DNA from: Kitasatospora phosalacinea
GTDB lineage: Bacteria; Actinomycetota; Actinomycetes; Streptomycetales; Streptomycetaceae
Length of the DNA stretch: 64,000 bases
Direction of reading: 5' to 3'
Assembly (NCBI RefSeq): GCF_000716545.1
Contig: NZ_JNWZ01000006.1
Location: 114,278 to 178,277, forward strand
This document shows, in pieces, positions 22,641 through 32,652 of this stretch. Each line of letters starts with the position of its first letter. Position 1 is the first letter of the stretch. A model generated the notes under the pieces. That model ran no database searches and had not been told where the DNA came from. It saw only the letters and a list, made by a program, of their open reading frames with translations. The position numbers and the translations under genes were made by a program.

Positions 22641-24307
22641 GCCGTCCGGATCCGCGAGCGGTCCACCCGGTAGGGGTCCGGCTCCTGTTCCAGCCCGATG
22701 TCGTTCAGGAACTCCTGCTTGATCGCGTCCTGGTTGGTGTCGCTCTTCCAGGCGTCCCGGGCGGCCCCGAGCGCCGTCTTCCCGGCCGCCTTGAGGTCGC
22801 CCTTGACGGTGCCGTCGCCGCGCTCGATCCCGCCGCGCTCGTCCTCGTCGATGCCCAACCCCTCCTTGAGCCGGTCCTCCCCCCAGGAGGTGGCCTTCTG
22901 GGTGACCTTCTCGTCGAGCTTCTGGGCGATCCGGGCGGCCCTGCTCTCGCCCTCCTCCAGCTTGCGGAGGTTGTCGAAGGTCGTCTCGACCGTCTTCATC
23001 TTCTCCATCACGTTGCGGACGTCGTTGAGGTTCCGGGTCGCCTTCACCGCCCGCCCCATCTCCTGCAGCGCCTTCAGCAACTCCTCCAGCGCCTTCGCCA
23101 GCTTGGTCGACACCCGGCCCACCCGAGCGACGAAGACGCCGATCTCCGCCTCGTCGAGCAGCGCGCCGACCAGCGCGGCCGCGCCGAAGGTGACGACCGA
23201 GAGCACCGCCTCCGCGGCCAGCGACACGATCAGCGACTCGATCGCCTCGGTGATGATGTCGATCACCATGCCCTCGGCCATCGCGCACTCCTGCGCCGCC
23301 GAGTTGATGATCTGCGCGGTCTGCATCATCTCCTCGGCGGTCTGGTCGAGCGCGTTCGCGACCTCGCCCATGTGACCGCCGAACGCGTCGCTCGCCGACC
23401 CCAACCAGCTCTCCGCCACCGGCGCCACGCCCGAGCGCAGCTCCGCCGCCACCGACCGCACCGCGGCCGCCTGGGCCTGCCACTCCATCGTGGCGTTGTT
23501 CAGCTCGTCCAGCTTGCCGGTGACCTTCTCCAGCGCGTCCAGCAGCCCGGACGCCTCCAGCGCCTGCACCACCAGGTCGTCGAGCGCCCCGCTCAGGCCG
23601 CCCCGGGACTGGTGCCGCGCCTCCTCCAACTGCTGCATCTTCTGCTCGACCTGCGCGTGGGCCCACGCGTACGCCTCGCTGCGGCCCTTCGGCAGCGCGG
23701 CCCCCGGTGCCCCGACCAACCCCGGCTGCACGTAGGCGGGCTGGGTGCTCCAGCCCGCCGCCGCCGACCCCGGCTGGGTGGGGGCCCGGTCGTCGAGGCC
23801 GTTCAACTGGTCCGCCGGGGCCGGCCGCACGCCCTCCCCGTCGCTCTGGAACGCCCCCGCCAGCAGCGGGGTCGGCTCCTCGGCGGGCCCGAACACCTGC
23901 TCCGCGGCCCAGTCGCCGACCTTGCCGCCGAAGTTCCCGGCCGCGTCGGTGGCGGCGTTCCGGGCCGCCTCCCGCGCGCCGCCCAGCATCCCGCCGAACC
24001 AGCTCGTCCGGTCCGCGCCCTCCGGCTCCGCCGACGCGTCGCCCCCGTCCTCAGCGGGGTGCCGGGCGGCCGGGTGCGGGGTCTGCTGCGGAGCCGCCGG
24101 CCGGGTCGAACCGGTGCGGATCTCCTCCGGGCGGCCCACCGTCGGCGCTGGCGCCGCCCCGCCGCGGTCGGGACGCGGCGCCTGCTCCGGCTGCCTCGGC
24201 CGGGCGAGGGCTTCGCGCGGGTCGGTCACGGTCGGCCGCTGCTGCTGCCTGCCCGACGAGCCGCCGCCGCTCCTCGTGGTGCCGCCGCTCCTCGTGGTGC
24301 CGCTCAT
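22631..24307 (-). CDS. Large WXG100-like / type VII secretion-associated protein
   Basis: A 558-aa protein. Residues 1-150 are a low-complexity Pro/Gly/Thr-rich tail that starts with a duplicated TTRSGG. A middle helical region contains [16 protein letters not shown], resembling the WXG-type helical hairpin, then a short hydrophobic stretch ([24 protein letters not shown]) and a long charged coiled-coil-like C-terminus. No toxin domain is evident. It overlaps the EspC-like gene by four bases (ATGA), so the two are co-translated and may form a pair exported by a type VII system encoded elsewhere. The proposed role rests on the motif and gene pairing only. Confidence 0.75.
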   Translation of the reverse strand: MSGTTRSGGTTRSGGGSSGRQQQRPTVTDPREALARPRQPEQAPRPDRGGAAPAPTVGRPEEIRTGSTRPAAPQQTPHPAARHPAEDGGDASAEPEGADRTSWFGGMLGGAREAARNAATDAAGNFGGKVGDWAAEQVFGPAEEPTPLLAGAFQSDGEGVRPAPADQLNGLDDRAPTQPGSAAAGWSTQPAYVQPGLVGAPGAALPKGRSEAYAWAHAQVEQKMQQLEEARHQSRGGLSGALDDLVVQALEASGLLDALEKVTGKLDELNNATMEWQAQAAAVRSVAAELRSGVAPVAESWLGSASDAFGGHMGEVANALDQTAEEMMQTAQIINSAAQECAMAEGMVIDIITEAIESLIVSLAAEAVLSVVTFGAAALVGALLDEAEIGVFVARVGRVSTKLAKALEELLKALQEMGRAVKATRNLNDVRNVMEKMKTVETTFDNLRKLEEGESRAARIAQKLDEKVTQKATSWGEDRLKEGLGIDEDERGGIERGDGTVKGDLKAAGKTALGAARDAWKSDTNQDAIKQEFLNDIGLEQEPDPYRVDRSRIRTAFG

Positions 24308-24621
24308 CGGTTGCCGCCCCCCATGGTGCCGACCACGTAGTCCTCGTGGTCGGTGTAGTTCCGCGACACCCCCGCCAGCCCCTGCGAACTGCCGTCCACC
24401 GCACTGCCGATCAGCCCGACGTTCTCGCGGCTGGCCACGGCGTGCTCCTGGTACGCGGACGCCAGGTTCTGGGCGTTCGGCAGGTGGCCGAACGCGTCCG
24501 ACGAGATGGTGATCGCGGCAGTGGCCTCCGCGATCCGGCCCAACTGCTCAGCCTGCTCGGCCAGCAGCGACGAGTACCGGTCGAGCGCACTGGGCTCGAC
24601 CTGAAACCCGCTGTCCCCCAT
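24304..24621 (-). CDS. EspC-like type VII secretion target
   Basis: A 105-aa helical protein, MGDSGFQVEPSALDRYSSLL..., with the layout of the ESX-1 EspC-like family (a VxxxxLxxyA..L start, a central loop around FGHLPNAQNLASAY, then a second long helix). Family members are small secreted partners of type VII systems. The ATG at 24621 is preceded by AGAGG. It precedes and overlaps the 558-aa partner. No secretion ATPase or membrane channel gene is in the window. Confidence 0.75.
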   Translation of the reverse strand: MGDSGFQVEPSALDRYSSLLAEQAEQLGRIAEATAAITISSDAFGHLPNAQNLASAYQEHAVASRENVGLIGSAVDGSSQGLAGVSRNYTDHEDYVVGTMGGGNR

Positions 24622-24766
24622 GGCAGTTACCTCTCTGCGACATCCCTCTGACAGGCGGGTCATCCTACTGATCAGCATGCAAAGGATGAGCAAACCAATG
24701 TCCGAAAAGGACTGACGTGGCAGCTGTTGTGCCCTCAGAATGGCGGTGGATCCCGGGGGGGTTGGC

Positions 24767-25282
24767 ATGAGTGGACGACAGAAGGCGTTCCTGGCGGGCC
24801 TGGTGGCCGCGCTCGTCGTCGTGGCGGCGGCGGTGCTGCTGCTGTGGCCCGACCCGGAGCAGCCGGCCGCGGCGCCGCCCCCGCCGAGCCCCTCCCCCAG
24901 CCCGACCCCGAGCCCCAGCCCGTCGAAGACGTACCCGTACCCGTTCTACCCGCCGGGCACGTGCCTGCTGATGCCGTGGATGAGCGAGGTGAAGGACAGC
25001 ACCGTCGTTCCGTGCGACCAGCCGCACGACGCCGAGACCACCGCCACCGTCGTGATGCCCGACGGCCTGACCGACGACCGTTCGATCAACAAGGCCCTGT
25101 TGGACCTCTGCACCCCTTCGCTGCTGGGCGTGCAGAAACAGCGGGGCGGCCTGGACCTGTACAACAACAGCCCGATCGTTCCTCTGACGAAGTACTACCA
25201 GCAGGGTTACCGGGATGCCAGCTGCACCGTGACGGTCAGCAACCAGCAGCCGGAACGCAAGCTGACCGCCCCGCTGCACTGA
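24767..25282 (+). CDS. Septum-formation-domain-like membrane protein
   Basis: A 171-aa protein with one N-terminal membrane helix (about residues 7-27), a Pro/Ser-rich linker (PPPPSPSPSPTPSPSPS), and a small extracytoplasmic domain. Its pattern is C...V..VPCDQPHDAETTATV...C...C, matching the Septum_form family found in actinobacteria. Four cysteines could form two disulfides. The ATG at 24767 has a GGGGGGG site upstream. It is divergent from the EspC-like pair. The family name is historical and a role in septation is not shown by the sequence. Confidence 0.75.
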   Translation: MSGRQKAFLAGLVAALVVVAAAVLLLWPDPEQPAAAPPPPSPSPSPTPSPSPSKTYPYPFYPPGTCLLMPWMSEVKDSTVVPCDQPHDAETTATVVMPDGLTDDRSINKALLDLCTPSLLGVQKQRGGLDLYNNSPIVPLTKYYQQGYRDASCTVTVSNQQPERKLTAPLH

Positions 25283-25287
25283 CCCCG

Positions 25288-25293
25288 TACGCT
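25288..25293 (+). promoter_or_regulatory. -10 element of the TIGR03085 gene
   Basis: TACGCT followed by six bases and then ATG at 25300. No ribosome binding site is present, so a leaderless transcript is likely. Confidence 0.45.
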
Positions 25294-25299
25294 GGGCGC

Positions 25300-25944
25300 A
25301 TGGTGAGTCTTGCGCAGGGTGAACGGGCCCGGTTGAGTCGGTTGTTGGCGGCGGCGGGGCCGGAGGGTGCGACGTTGTGCGAGGGGTGGGTGACGCGGGA
25401 CTTGGTGGCGCACCTGGTGGTGCGGGAGGGGCGGCCGGACGCGGCGGCGGGGATCCGGGTGGGGGCGCTGGCGGGGTGGACGGAGCGGGTGCAGGGGAAG
25501 GTGGCGGAGCGGGGGTACGAGGGATTGGTGAAGTCGTTCCGGTCGGGGCCGCCGGCGTGGTCGCCGTTCAACCTGCCGGGGGTGGACGGGGCGGCGAACC
25601 TGGTGGAGTTCTTCGTGCACGCGGAGGACGTCCGGCGGGCGGTGCCGTTCGAACCGGAGCCGGTGGGGGCGGAGTTGGCGGAGGCGCTGTGGCGGCGGGT
25701 GCCGGCGGTGGCGCGGTTCGGTGACGCGAAGGCGCCGGTCTCGTTGCGGCTGGTGCACCCGGACGGCCGGGAGGTCTCGGTGCGCCGGCGGGGGACGCCG
25801 GTGGTGACCGTGCGCGGGGAGCCGGGCGAGTTGGTGCTGTTCCTGTACGGGCGGGGCGCGCGGACGTCGGTGGCGGCGGAGGGCGTGCCGGAGGCGGTGG
25901 AGACGCTGGCGCACGTGCTGCCGCTGCCGGCCGCGGGGGCCTGA
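25300..25944 (+). CDS. TIGR03085 family metal-binding protein
   Basis: A 214-aa actinobacterial protein of the mycothiol-dependent maleylpyruvate isomerase (MDMPI/DinB) superfamily. The N-terminal helical bundle shows LCEGWVTRDLVAHLVVRE, with the metal-binding His in AHL, then FVHAEDVRRA with a second His, and a C-terminal beta domain (LRLVHPDGREVSV). The reaction is unknown. The start at ATG 25300 matches the family N-terminus and sits six bases after a -10 element. It is followed in the same direction by the VOC gene. Confidence 0.88.
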   Translation: MVSLAQGERARLSRLLAAAGPEGATLCEGWVTRDLVAHLVVREGRPDAAAGIRVGALAGWTERVQGKVAERGYEGLVKSFRSGPPAWSPFNLPGVDGAANLVEFFVHAEDVRRAVPFEPEPVGAELAEALWRRVPAVARFGDAKAPVSLRLVHPDGREVSVRRRGTPVVTVRGEPGELVLFLYGRGARTSVAAEGVPEAVETLAHVLPLPAAGA

Positions 25945-26023
25945 CGGCGCGGCCGGTCCGTTCCCGCTCCGCCGGTGTGCCAGCCTGGCCCCAGGCCCCT
26001 CCCCGCACCCTCAGGAGCACACC

Positions 26024-26785
26024 GTGGTGAGCAGCGACTTCCGGCCGGGTTCGCCGAACTGGATCGGTCTGGGCAGCCCGGACCTCGCCGAGTCCGGGCT
26101 GTTCTACGGCTCGGTGTTCGGCTGGACGCTGGACCGGCCGGGCCCGAACGGCTACGCCTTCTTCCGCAGCGGGGGCCGGACGGTGGCGGGCACCGGCCCG
26201 CTGACGGAGGTGGAGGCGCTGCCCGCCTGGACGGTGTACTTCGCCGCGGCGGACGCGGCCGGTGCCGCGGCGGCGGTGGGGCGTTCCGGCGGCACGGTCC
26301 GCGTCCCGCCCACCGAGGTGCCGGGGCAGGGCCGGTTCGCGCAGCTGACCGATCCGGTGGGCGGCCGGTTCGCGGTGTGGCAGGGCGGCGGGACGGCCGG
26401 GCTGGAGGCGGTGGGCGGGCCGGGCGAGCTGTGCTGGGCGGAGCTGCGCACCTCGGACGTGCCGAGGACGCTGCGGTTCTACCGGGGCCTGTTCGACTGG
26501 CGGACCGGGGAGTCGGACGTGCCGGGAGCGGAGTACACGGTGCTGCGCCCGGCGGACGGCGGGGAGGAGTTCGGCGGCGTCGCGGGGGTGCACCCGCGGG
26601 TGGACGCGGGCTGGCTGGTGCACTTCGCGGTGGCGGACGCGCTGCTGACCACCGACGAGGTGCGCCGTCTCGGCGGGAGCGTCGTGGTGCCGCCGGAGCG
26701 GGTGCCGGGGGTGGGCCGGACCGCGGTGCTGGCGGACCCGTTCGGCGCCCAGTTCGCGCTGCTGGAGCCGGAACCCCGCCGGTAG
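26024..26785 (+). CDS. Two-domain VOC (glyoxalase-like) protein
   Basis: A 253-aa protein with two vicinal-oxygen-chelate repeats: residues 9-125 (FRPGSPNWIGLGSPDLAES...) and 134-250 (PGELCWAELRTSDVPRTLRF...). Each half has the YG..FGW / YRGLFDW motif of the bleomycin-resistance/glyoxalase fold. Streptomycete relatives are often annotated as hydroxylase-like; substrate unknown. The start could be GTG 26024 or 26027; AGGAG seven bases before 26024 favours the former. The gene is convergent with hisF. Confidence 0.85.
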   Translation: MVSSDFRPGSPNWIGLGSPDLAESGLFYGSVFGWTLDRPGPNGYAFFRSGGRTVAGTGPLTEVEALPAWTVYFAAADAAGAAAAVGRSGGTVRVPPTEVPGQGRFAQLTDPVGGRFAVWQGGGTAGLEAVGGPGELCWAELRTSDVPRTLRFYRGLFDWRTGESDVPGAEYTVLRPADGGEEFGGVAGVHPRVDAGWLVHFAVADALLTTDEVRRLGGSVVVPPERVPGVGRTAVLADPFGAQFALLEPEPRR

Positions 26786-26805
26786 CGGCGGGGTCCCGGC
26801 GGGAC

Positions 26806-27576
26806 TCAGCGGACGGGGTGCCCGGTGGCCCGGAGTTCGTCCTTGACCTGGCCGATGGTCAGGTCGCCGAAGTGGAAGACGCTGGCGGCGAGGACGGCGT
26901 CGGCGCCGGCGTCGACCGCGGGGGCGAAGTCGGCGAGCTTGCCGGCGCCGCCGGAGGCGATGACCGGGATGGAGACGGCCTCGCGGGCGGCCCGGATCAT
27001 CTCCAGGTCGTAGCCGTCCTTGGTGCCGTCGGCGTCCATCGAGTTGAGCAGGATCTCGCCGGCGCCGAGTTCGGCGGCGCGCACCGCCCACTCGACGGCG
27101 TCGAGGCCGGTGCCGCGGCGGCCGCCGTGGGTGGTGACCTCGAAGCCGGAGGCGGTCTCGGTGCCCTCGGGGCAGCGGCGGGCGTCGACCGAGAGGACGA
27201 GGACCTGGCGGCCGAACCGCCGGGCGATCTCGCGGATCAGTTCGGGGCGGGCGATGGCGGCGGTGTTGACGCCGACCTTGTCGGCGCCGGCCCGCAGCAG
27301 CTTGTCGACGTCCTCGGTGGCGCGGACGCCGCCGCCGACGGTGAGCGGGATGAAGACCTGCTCGGCGGTGCGGCGGACCACGTCGTAGGTGGTCTCCCGG
27401 GAGCCGGAGGAGGCGGTGATGTCGAGGAAGGTCAACTCGTCGGCGCCCTGGGCGTCGTAGAGCTTGGCGAGTTCGACCGGGTCGCCGGCGTCGCGCAGGT
27501 TCTGGAAGTTGACGCCCTTGACGACGCGTCCGGCGTCCACGTCCAGGCAGGGGATGACGCGTACTGCGAGTGTCAC
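26806..27576 (-). CDS. hisF: Imidazole glycerol phosphate synthase subunit HisF
   Basis: A 256-aa TIM-barrel synthase subunit. It joins ammonia from HisH with PRFAR to give imidazole glycerol phosphate and AICAR. The catalytic aspartates are Asp12 in IPCLDVDAG and the one in VLSVDARR, and phosphate loops GGGVR and ASGGAG are present. The GTG start at 27576 overlaps the ridA stop by four bases (GTGA), with GGAAGG upstream. Last gene of the his operon. Confidence 0.97.
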   Translation of the reverse strand: MTLAVRVIPCLDVDAGRVVKGVNFQNLRDAGDPVELAKLYDAQGADELTFLDITASSGSRETTYDVVRRTAEQVFIPLTVGGGVRATEDVDKLLRAGADKVGVNTAAIARPELIREIARRFGRQVLVLSVDARRCPEGTETASGFEVTTHGGRRGTGLDAVEWAVRAAELGAGEILLNSMDADGTKDGYDLEMIRAAREAVSIPVIASGGAGKLADFAPAVDAGADAVLAASVFHFGDLTIGQVKDELRATGHPVR

Positions 27577-28007
27577 TGCGGGGTGCCTTCCAAAGTGCGG
27601 GCCAGGCCGGGCCGGTGGGCCTCGACCTCGACCTCGACCATCATCCGGGAGTCGGTCAGGCCCTGGACGACCACCATGGTGGTGGCCGGGCGGACCTCGT
27701 CGAAGAGTTCCTTGTGCGCGCGGCCGACCTCGTCGCGGTCCCGGACGTGGGTGAGGTACATCCGGGTGCGGACCACGTCGGCGGCGGTGAGTCCGTAGTG
27801 GTCGAGCGCGCCGAGGGCCGTCCGGAAGGCGGCCAGCGCCTGCTCGTACGGATCGCCCTCGGCGGCGGCGTCGCTGTCGTCGAGGGCGGTGCAGCCCGAG
27901 ACCAGGACGAAGTCCCCGGCCACCACCGCCCGGGAGAATCCGTACTGGTCCTCGTAGGGGGACCGGTCGGACGGGCGGGCGGCGGTGGTCGGGGTCTCGT
28001 CGGTCAT
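27573..28007 (-). CDS. RidA/YjgF family protein
   Basis: A 144-aa Rid-superfamily protein inside the his operon between priA and hisF. The family core [25 protein letters not shown] and [11 protein letters not shown] is visible; RidA proteins hydrolyse reactive enamine/imine intermediates of PLP enzymes. The expected substrate-binding arginine near the C-terminus (VEVEVEAHR) is present. It overlaps both neighbours by four bases, so its expression is tied to histidine synthesis, where it might deal with side products of HisC. That role is inference. Confidence 0.88.
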   Translation of the reverse strand: MTDETPTTAARPSDRSPYEDQYGFSRAVVAGDFVLVSGCTALDDSDAAAEGDPYEQALAAFRTALGALDHYGLTAADVVRTRMYLTHVRDRDEVGRAHKELFDEVRPATTMVVVQGLTDSRMMVEVEVEAHRPGLARTLEGTPQ

Positions 28008-28732
28008 CGGGACACAGCCTCCAAGGCTTCCTCAAGGGTGAACTTCTGCTCGTAGAGCGCCTTCCCCACGATCGAGCCCTCGACGCCCTCCGGCACCAGG
28101 GTGGCGATGGCGCGCAGGTCGTCGAGGGACGACACGCCGCCGGAGGCGACGACGGGCCTGTCGGTGGCGGCGCAGACGTCGCGCAGCAGCTGGAGGTTGG
28201 GGCCGGTCAGGGTGCCGTCGCGGTTGACGTCGGTGACCACGTAGCGGGCGCAGCCCTCGGCGTCGAGGCGGGCCAGCACGTCGTAGAGCTGGCCGCCGTC
28301 GCGGGTCCAGCCGCGGCCGCGCAGGGTGGTGCCGACCACGTCGAGGCCGACGGCGATCTTGTCGCCGTGCTCGGCGATGACCTTGGCGACCCACTCGGGG
28401 CTCTCCAGGGCGGCGGTGCCGAGGTTGACCCGGGTGCAGCCGGTGGCGAGGGCGGCGGCGAGCGACTCGTCGTCGCGGATGCCGCCGGACAGCTCGACCT
28501 TGATGTCGAGGCGGCCGGTGACCTCGCGGAGCAGCTCGCGGTTGCTGCCGGTGCCGAAGGCGGCGTCGAGGTCGACCAGGTGCAGCCACTCGGCGCCGGC
28601 GTTCTGCCAGGCGAGGGCGGCGGCGAGCGGCTCGCCGAAGGAGGTCTCGGTGCCGGAGGCGCCCTTGACCAGGCGGACCGCCTGGCCGTCGCGGACGTCG
28701 ACGGCGGGCAGCAGTTCGAGGCGGTTGGTCAT
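28004..28732 (-). CDS. priA: Bifunctional HisA/TrpF isomerase PriA
   Basis: A 242-aa TIM-barrel that in actinobacteria isomerises both ProFAR (histidine) and phosphoribosyl anthranilate (tryptophan). The general base Asp12 is in [14 protein letters not shown] and the second catalytic Asp is in [14 protein letters not shown]. Phosphate loops GGIRDD and SGGVSS are present. No trpF is found near the trp genes here, consistent with dual function. It precedes ridA with a four-base overlap and follows hisH by 32 bp. Confidence 0.95.
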   Translation of the reverse strand: MTNRLELLPAVDVRDGQAVRLVKGASGTETSFGEPLAAALAWQNAGAEWLHLVDLDAAFGTGSNRELLREVTGRLDIKVELSGGIRDDESLAAALATGCTRVNLGTAALESPEWVAKVIAEHGDKIAVGLDVVGTTLRGRGWTRDGGQLYDVLARLDAEGCARYVVTDVNRDGTLTGPNLQLLRDVCAATDRPVVASGGVSSLDDLRAIATLVPEGVEGSIVGKALYEQKFTLEEALEAVSR

Positions 28733-28764
28733 GGTGTGGAGGACTCTCAGTCGTCGGAGGGGCG

Positions 28765-29400
28765 TCAGAGGGTGTCGACCCAGTTGGTCAGCAGGGCTGC
28801 GCCGGCGTCGCCGGACTTCTCGGGGTGGAACTGGGTGGCCCACAGCGGGCCGTTCTCCACGGCGGCGACGAAGGGCTGCCCGTGGGTGGCCCAGGTGACC
28901 TTGGGGGCGCGGATCTTCTCGGAGTGGGTCTCCAGCACCCAGTGCCGCACGCCGTAGGAGTGCACGAAGTAGAACCGGGTGTCGGCGTCCATCCCGGCGA
29001 ACATCCGGGTGTCCTCGGGGGCGTCGACGGTGTTCCAGCCCATGTGCGGGACGATCGGCGCGTCCAGCGGCTCGACCGTGCCGGGCCACTCGTCGCAGCC
29101 GGCGGTCTCGACGCCGTGCTCGACGCCCTTCTCGAAGAGGATCTGCATGCCGACGCAGATGCCGAGCACCGGGCGGCCGCCGGCCAGCCGGCGGCCGATG
29201 ACCTGCTCGCCGCGCACCGCCTTCAGGCCGCGCATGCACGCCTCGAAGGCGCCGACGCCGGGCACCAGCAGCCCGTCGGCGTCCAGCGCCCGCTGGAAGT
29301 CCGAGGTGACGGTGACGGTGGCGCCGGTGCGCTCGACCGCGCGCTGGGCGGAGCGCAGGTTGCCGGAGCCGTAGTCCAGCACCACGACGTTCTTGGACAT
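28765..29400 (-). CDS. hisH: Imidazole glycerol phosphate synthase subunit HisH
   Basis: A 211-aa class I glutamine amidotransferase that supplies ammonia to HisF. The nucleophile is Cys82 in GICVGMQ, and the His/Glu of the triad are in FHPEKS near the C-terminus. AGGAG lies upstream of the ATG at 29400, which is preferred to a longer in-frame start because [14 protein letters not shown] is the usual N-terminus. It sits in the his operon after a 47-aa membrane protein. Confidence 0.96.
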   Translation of the reverse strand: MSKNVVVLDYGSGNLRSAQRAVERTGATVTVTSDFQRALDADGLLVPGVGAFEACMRGLKAVRGEQVIGRRLAGGRPVLGICVGMQILFEKGVEHGVETAGCDEWPGTVEPLDAPIVPHMGWNTVDAPEDTRMFAGMDADTRFYFVHSYGVRHWVLETHSEKIRAPKVTWATHGQPFVAAVENGPLWATQFHPEKSGDAGAALLTNWVDTL

Positions 29401-29411
29401 CGGTGGGTCTC

Positions 29412-29555
29412 CTAGAGGCGCATGATGCCGGCGGCCAGGCACATGGCCGAGGCGAAGCCGAGGACGAGGATGACGCCCTTGGGCAGCTTCTGCTTCCAGA
29501 ACGACCAGACGCCGCCCGCGAAGAAGAGCCCGAGGATGATGAACAGGGTGGCCAT
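29412..29555 (-). CDS. Small membrane protein between hisB and hisH
   Basis: A 47-aa protein ([20 protein letters not shown]...) with two hydrophobic helices separated by KQKLPKG. Its ATG overlaps the hisB stop by one base (TGATG), so it is translationally coupled and made with the his enzymes. The reading frame and coupling make it a real gene despite its size. I know of similar tiny proteins at this place in streptomycete his operons, but no function. Confidence 0.8.
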   Translation of the reverse strand: MATLFIILGLFFAGGVWSFWKQKLPKGVILVLGFASAMCLAAGIMRL

Positions 29556-30148
29556 CAGAGCGCGCCCTTGGTGGAGGGGAGGATCCCCTCGGCGCGCGGG
29601 TCGCGCTCGGAGGCGTAGCGCAGCGCCCGGGCGAGCGCCTTGAACTGGCACTCGACGATGTGGTGGGCGTTGCGGCCGTACGGCACGTGCACGTGCAGGG
29701 CGACCTGGGCCTGCGCCACGAAGGACTCCAGGATGTGCCGGGTCATCGTGGTGTCGTACGAGCCGATCATCGGCGCCATGTTCTCGGGCTCGGTGTGCAC
29801 CAGGTACGGCCGGCCGGAGAGGTCGACGGTGACCTGGGCGAGCGACTCGTCCAGCGGGACGGTGCAGTTGCCGAACCGGTAGATGCCGACCTTGTCGCCG
29901 AGCGCCTGCCGGAAGGCGGCGCCGAGCGCGAGGGCGGTGTCCTCGATGGTGTGGTGGGTGTCGATGTGCAGGTCGCCCTCGGTCTTGACGGTGAGGTCGA
30001 AGAGGCCGTGGCGGCCGAGCTGGTCGAGCATGTGGTCGTAGAACCCGACGCCCGTGGAGACGTCCGTCCTGCCGGTTCCGTCGAGGTCGATCTCGACCAG
30101 GACGGAGGTCTCCTTGGTGGTGCGTTCGACGCGGCCGATGCGGGACAT
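29555..30148 (-). CDS. hisB: Imidazoleglycerol-phosphate dehydratase
   Basis: A 197-aa single-function dehydratase. The duplicated metal-binding motifs [10 protein letters not shown] and [11 protein letters not shown] are present, plus the DHMLDQ segment. The ATG at 30148 lies six bases after the hisC stop, with AAGGAG further upstream inside hisC; an in-frame GTG at 30157 is a less likely alternative because the ribosome site would be too close. Confidence 0.96.
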   Translation of the reverse strand: MSRIGRVERTTKETSVLVEIDLDGTGRTDVSTGVGFYDHMLDQLGRHGLFDLTVKTEGDLHIDTHHTIEDTALALGAAFRQALGDKVGIYRFGNCTVPLDESLAQVTVDLSGRPYLVHTEPENMAPMIGSYDTTMTRHILESFVAQAQVALHVHVPYGRNAHHIVECQFKALARALRYASERDPRAEGILPSTKGAL

Positions 30149-30153
30149 GCGGG

Positions 30154-31254
30154 TCACAGCTCCTTGCTCACGGTTGAGACGGCGCTCAGGAAGGCGTCGT
30201 TCTCGGCGGGGGTGCCGGCGGTGACGCGCAGCCAGCCGGGGACGCCGTTGTCGCGGATCAGCACGCCCTGGTCGAGGATCGCCCGCCACACCGCGTGGGT
30301 GTCGGCGAAGCGGCCGAACTGGATGAAGTTGGCGTCGGACTCGGTGACCTCGAAGCCCAGCTCGCGCAGCCCGAGCACCACCCGGTCGCGCTCGGCCTTG
30401 AGCCGGTCGACGTAGCCGAGCAGGGTGTCGGTGTGCTCCAGGCAGGCCAGCGCGGTGGCCTGGGTGACGGCCGACAGGTGGTAGGGCAGCCGGACCAGCT
30501 GCACCGCGTCCACCACGGCGGGGTCGGCGGCGAGGTAGCCCAGCCGCAGGCCGGCCGCGCCGAACGCCTTGGACATGGTGCGGCTGATCACCAGGTTGGG
30601 GCGGCCGGCCAGCAGCGGCAGCAGCGAGGCGCGGTGCGAGAACTCGACGTACGCCTCGTCGACGACGATCATGCTGGGCCCGGCGGCCTGCGCGGCCTCG
30701 TACAGGGCGAGCACGGTGTCGGCCTCGACGGCGGTGCCGGTCGGGTTGTTCGGCGAGCAGACGAACACCACGTCCGGGCGAAGCTCGGCGATGGCGGTGC
30801 GGGCCGCGTCCAGGTCGATGGTGAAGTCGGCGTTGCGGGGGCCGGAGACCCAGCCGGTGCCGGTGCCGCGGGCGATCAGGGCGTGCATCGAGTACGAGGG
30901 CTCGAAGCCGATCGCGGTGCGGCCGGGCCCGCCGAAGGTCTGCAGCAGCTGCTGGAGCACCTCGTTGGAGCCGTTGGCGGCCCACACCTGCTCGGTGCCG
31001 ACGGCGAAGCCGGTGGTGTCGCCGAGGTACTTCGCCAGGCCGGTGCGCAGCTCGACCGCGTCCCGGTCCGGGTAGCGGTTGAGGTGGCGGGCGGCCTCGG
31101 CGACCCGCTCGGCGATCCGGGCCACCAGCGGCTCGGGCAGCGGGTACGGGTTCTCGTTGGTGTTGAGCTGGACGGGAACGTCCAACTGCGGTGCGCCGTA
31201 CGGGGACTGGCCACGCAGCTCGTCCCGGATGGGGAGGTCGTCGATCTTCGTCAC
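30154..31254 (-). CDS. hisC: Histidinol-phosphate aminotransferase
   Basis: A 366-aa fold-type I PLP aminotransferase. It transfers the glutamate amino group to imidazole acetol phosphate. Key elements are [10 protein letters not shown], the CSPNNPTGT loop, VDEAYVEF and the PLP lysine in [17 protein letters not shown]. The GTG start overlaps the hisD stop by four bases. Glutamate for this step comes from the GltBD product at 4-10 kb. Confidence 0.96.
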   Translation of the reverse strand: MTKIDDLPIRDELRGQSPYGAPQLDVPVQLNTNENPYPLPEPLVARIAERVAEAARHLNRYPDRDAVELRTGLAKYLGDTTGFAVGTEQVWAANGSNEVLQQLLQTFGGPGRTAIGFEPSYSMHALIARGTGTGWVSGPRNADFTIDLDAARTAIAELRPDVVFVCSPNNPTGTAVEADTVLALYEAAQAAGPSMIVVDEAYVEFSHRASLLPLLAGRPNLVISRTMSKAFGAAGLRLGYLAADPAVVDAVQLVRLPYHLSAVTQATALACLEHTDTLLGYVDRLKAERDRVVLGLRELGFEVTESDANFIQFGRFADTHAVWRAILDQGVLIRDNGVPGWLRVTAGTPAENDAFLSAVSTVSKEL

Positions 31255-32558
31255 GCGCCGGGAACCGTCCAGTCGAATCGAGCCTTGATGGCGTCGCCGT
31301 GGCCGGGCAGGTCCTCGGCCGCGGACAGGTTGACCACGTGCGCGGCGACGCCGGCCAGCGCCTCGCGGTCGTACTCGACGACCTGGACGCCGCGCAGGAA
31401 GGTCTGCACGGACAGGCCGGAGGAGTGGCAGGCGCAGCCGCCGGTGGGCAGCACGTGGTTGGAGCCGGCCGCGTAGTCGCCCAGCGAGACCGGGGTGTAG
31501 CGGCCGAGGAAGATCGCGCCCGCGTTGCGGACCCGCTCGGAGACGGCGTGCGGCTCGGCGGTCTGGATCTCCAGGTGCTCGGCGGCGTAGGCGTTGACCA
31601 CGGCGAGGCCCTGCTCCAGGTCGTCGACCAGGATGATGCCGGACTGCGGGCCGCCGAGCGCCTCGGCCACCCGCTCGCCGTGCTTGGTGCGGGCGACCTG
31701 CGCCTTCAGCTCGGCCTCCACCGCGTCGGCCAGCAGGGGCGAGGCGGTGACCAGCACCGAACCGGAGGTCGGGCCGTGCTCGGCCTGGCTGATCAGGTCG
31801 GCGGCGACCTCCGCGGCGTCGGCGGTGTCGTCGGCGAGCACCATGATCTCGGTCGGGCCGGCCTCCGAGTCGATGCCGATCCGGCCCGCGAACAGGCGCT
31901 TGGCGGCGGCGACGTAGATGTTGCCGGGGCCGGTGACCAGGTTGACCGGGGCGCACTCCTCGGTGCCGAGGGCGAACATCGCCACCGCCTGGGCGCCGCC
32001 GACCGCGTAGACCTCGTCCACGCCGAGCAGCGCGCAGGCGGCCAGGATGGTCGGGTGGACGCGGCCGCCGAAGGCCTTCTGCGGCGGCGAGGTGACGGCG
32101 ATGCCGGCCACCCCGGCCTCCTGGGCGGGCACCACGTTCATCACCACGGAGGACGGGTAGACCGCGAGGCCGCCGGGCACGTACAGGCCGACCCGGTCGA
32201 CCGGCACCCAGCGCTGGGTGACGGTGCCGCCGGGCACCACCCGGGTGGTGTGGCCGACCCGGCGCTGGTCGGAGTGGACGGCGCGGGCGCGGCGGATCGA
32301 CTCCTCCAGCGCGGCGCGGACCTCCGGGTCCAGTCGCTCCAGCGCCTCGGCGATCTGCTCGGCCGGGACGCGGGTGGACTCCAGCCGGACGCCGTCGAAG
32401 CGCTCGGTGATCTCGATCAGCGCCGCGACACCGCGATGGCGCACGTCCTCCGCGATCGGCCGGACCTTCTCCAGGGCGGCTTCGACGTCGAACTCGGCAC
32501 GGGGCAGCACGTCGCGCGGGTCCGTGGAGGAGCCGCGGAGGTCGATTCGAGAGATCAC
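31251..32558 (-). CDS. hisD: Histidinol dehydrogenase
   Basis: A 435-aa zinc-dependent NAD enzyme oxidising histidinol to histidine. The signatures [37 protein letters not shown] and the C-terminal [10 protein letters not shown] are in order. It is the first gene of hisD-C-B-(47 aa)-H-priA-ridA-F. The GTG at 32558 is seven bases after a TACACT hexamer and has no ribosome site, so the operon message is probably leaderless. Confidence 0.97.
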   Translation of the reverse strand: MISRIDLRGSSTDPRDVLPRAEFDVEAALEKVRPIAEDVRHRGVAALIEITERFDGVRLESTRVPAEQIAEALERLDPEVRAALEESIRRARAVHSDQRRVGHTTRVVPGGTVTQRWVPVDRVGLYVPGGLAVYPSSVVMNVVPAQEAGVAGIAVTSPPQKAFGGRVHPTILAACALLGVDEVYAVGGAQAVAMFALGTEECAPVNLVTGPGNIYVAAAKRLFAGRIGIDSEAGPTEIMVLADDTADAAEVAADLISQAEHGPTSGSVLVTASPLLADAVEAELKAQVARTKHGERVAEALGGPQSGIILVDDLEQGLAVVNAYAAEHLEIQTAEPHAVSERVRNAGAIFLGRYTPVSLGDYAAGSNHVLPTGGCACHSSGLSVQTFLRGVQVVEYDREALAGVAAHVVNLSAAEDLPGHGDAIKARFDWTVPGA

Positions 32559-32565
32559 AGGCCCA

Positions 32566-32571
32566 AGTGTA
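32566..32571 (-). promoter_or_regulatory. his operon -10 element
   Basis: TACACT on the minus strand, seven bases before the hisD GTG. Transcription should start at or next to the start codon. I see no clear -35 element and no leader peptide or attenuator. Confidence 0.5.
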
Positions 32572-32652
32572 AGGAGTGGCGAAAAGCGACAGCCCGGCAT
32601 TTCAGTCCGTGATACGAAGGGTGAGACGAAACCAAGATCATCGGGGGATGCG

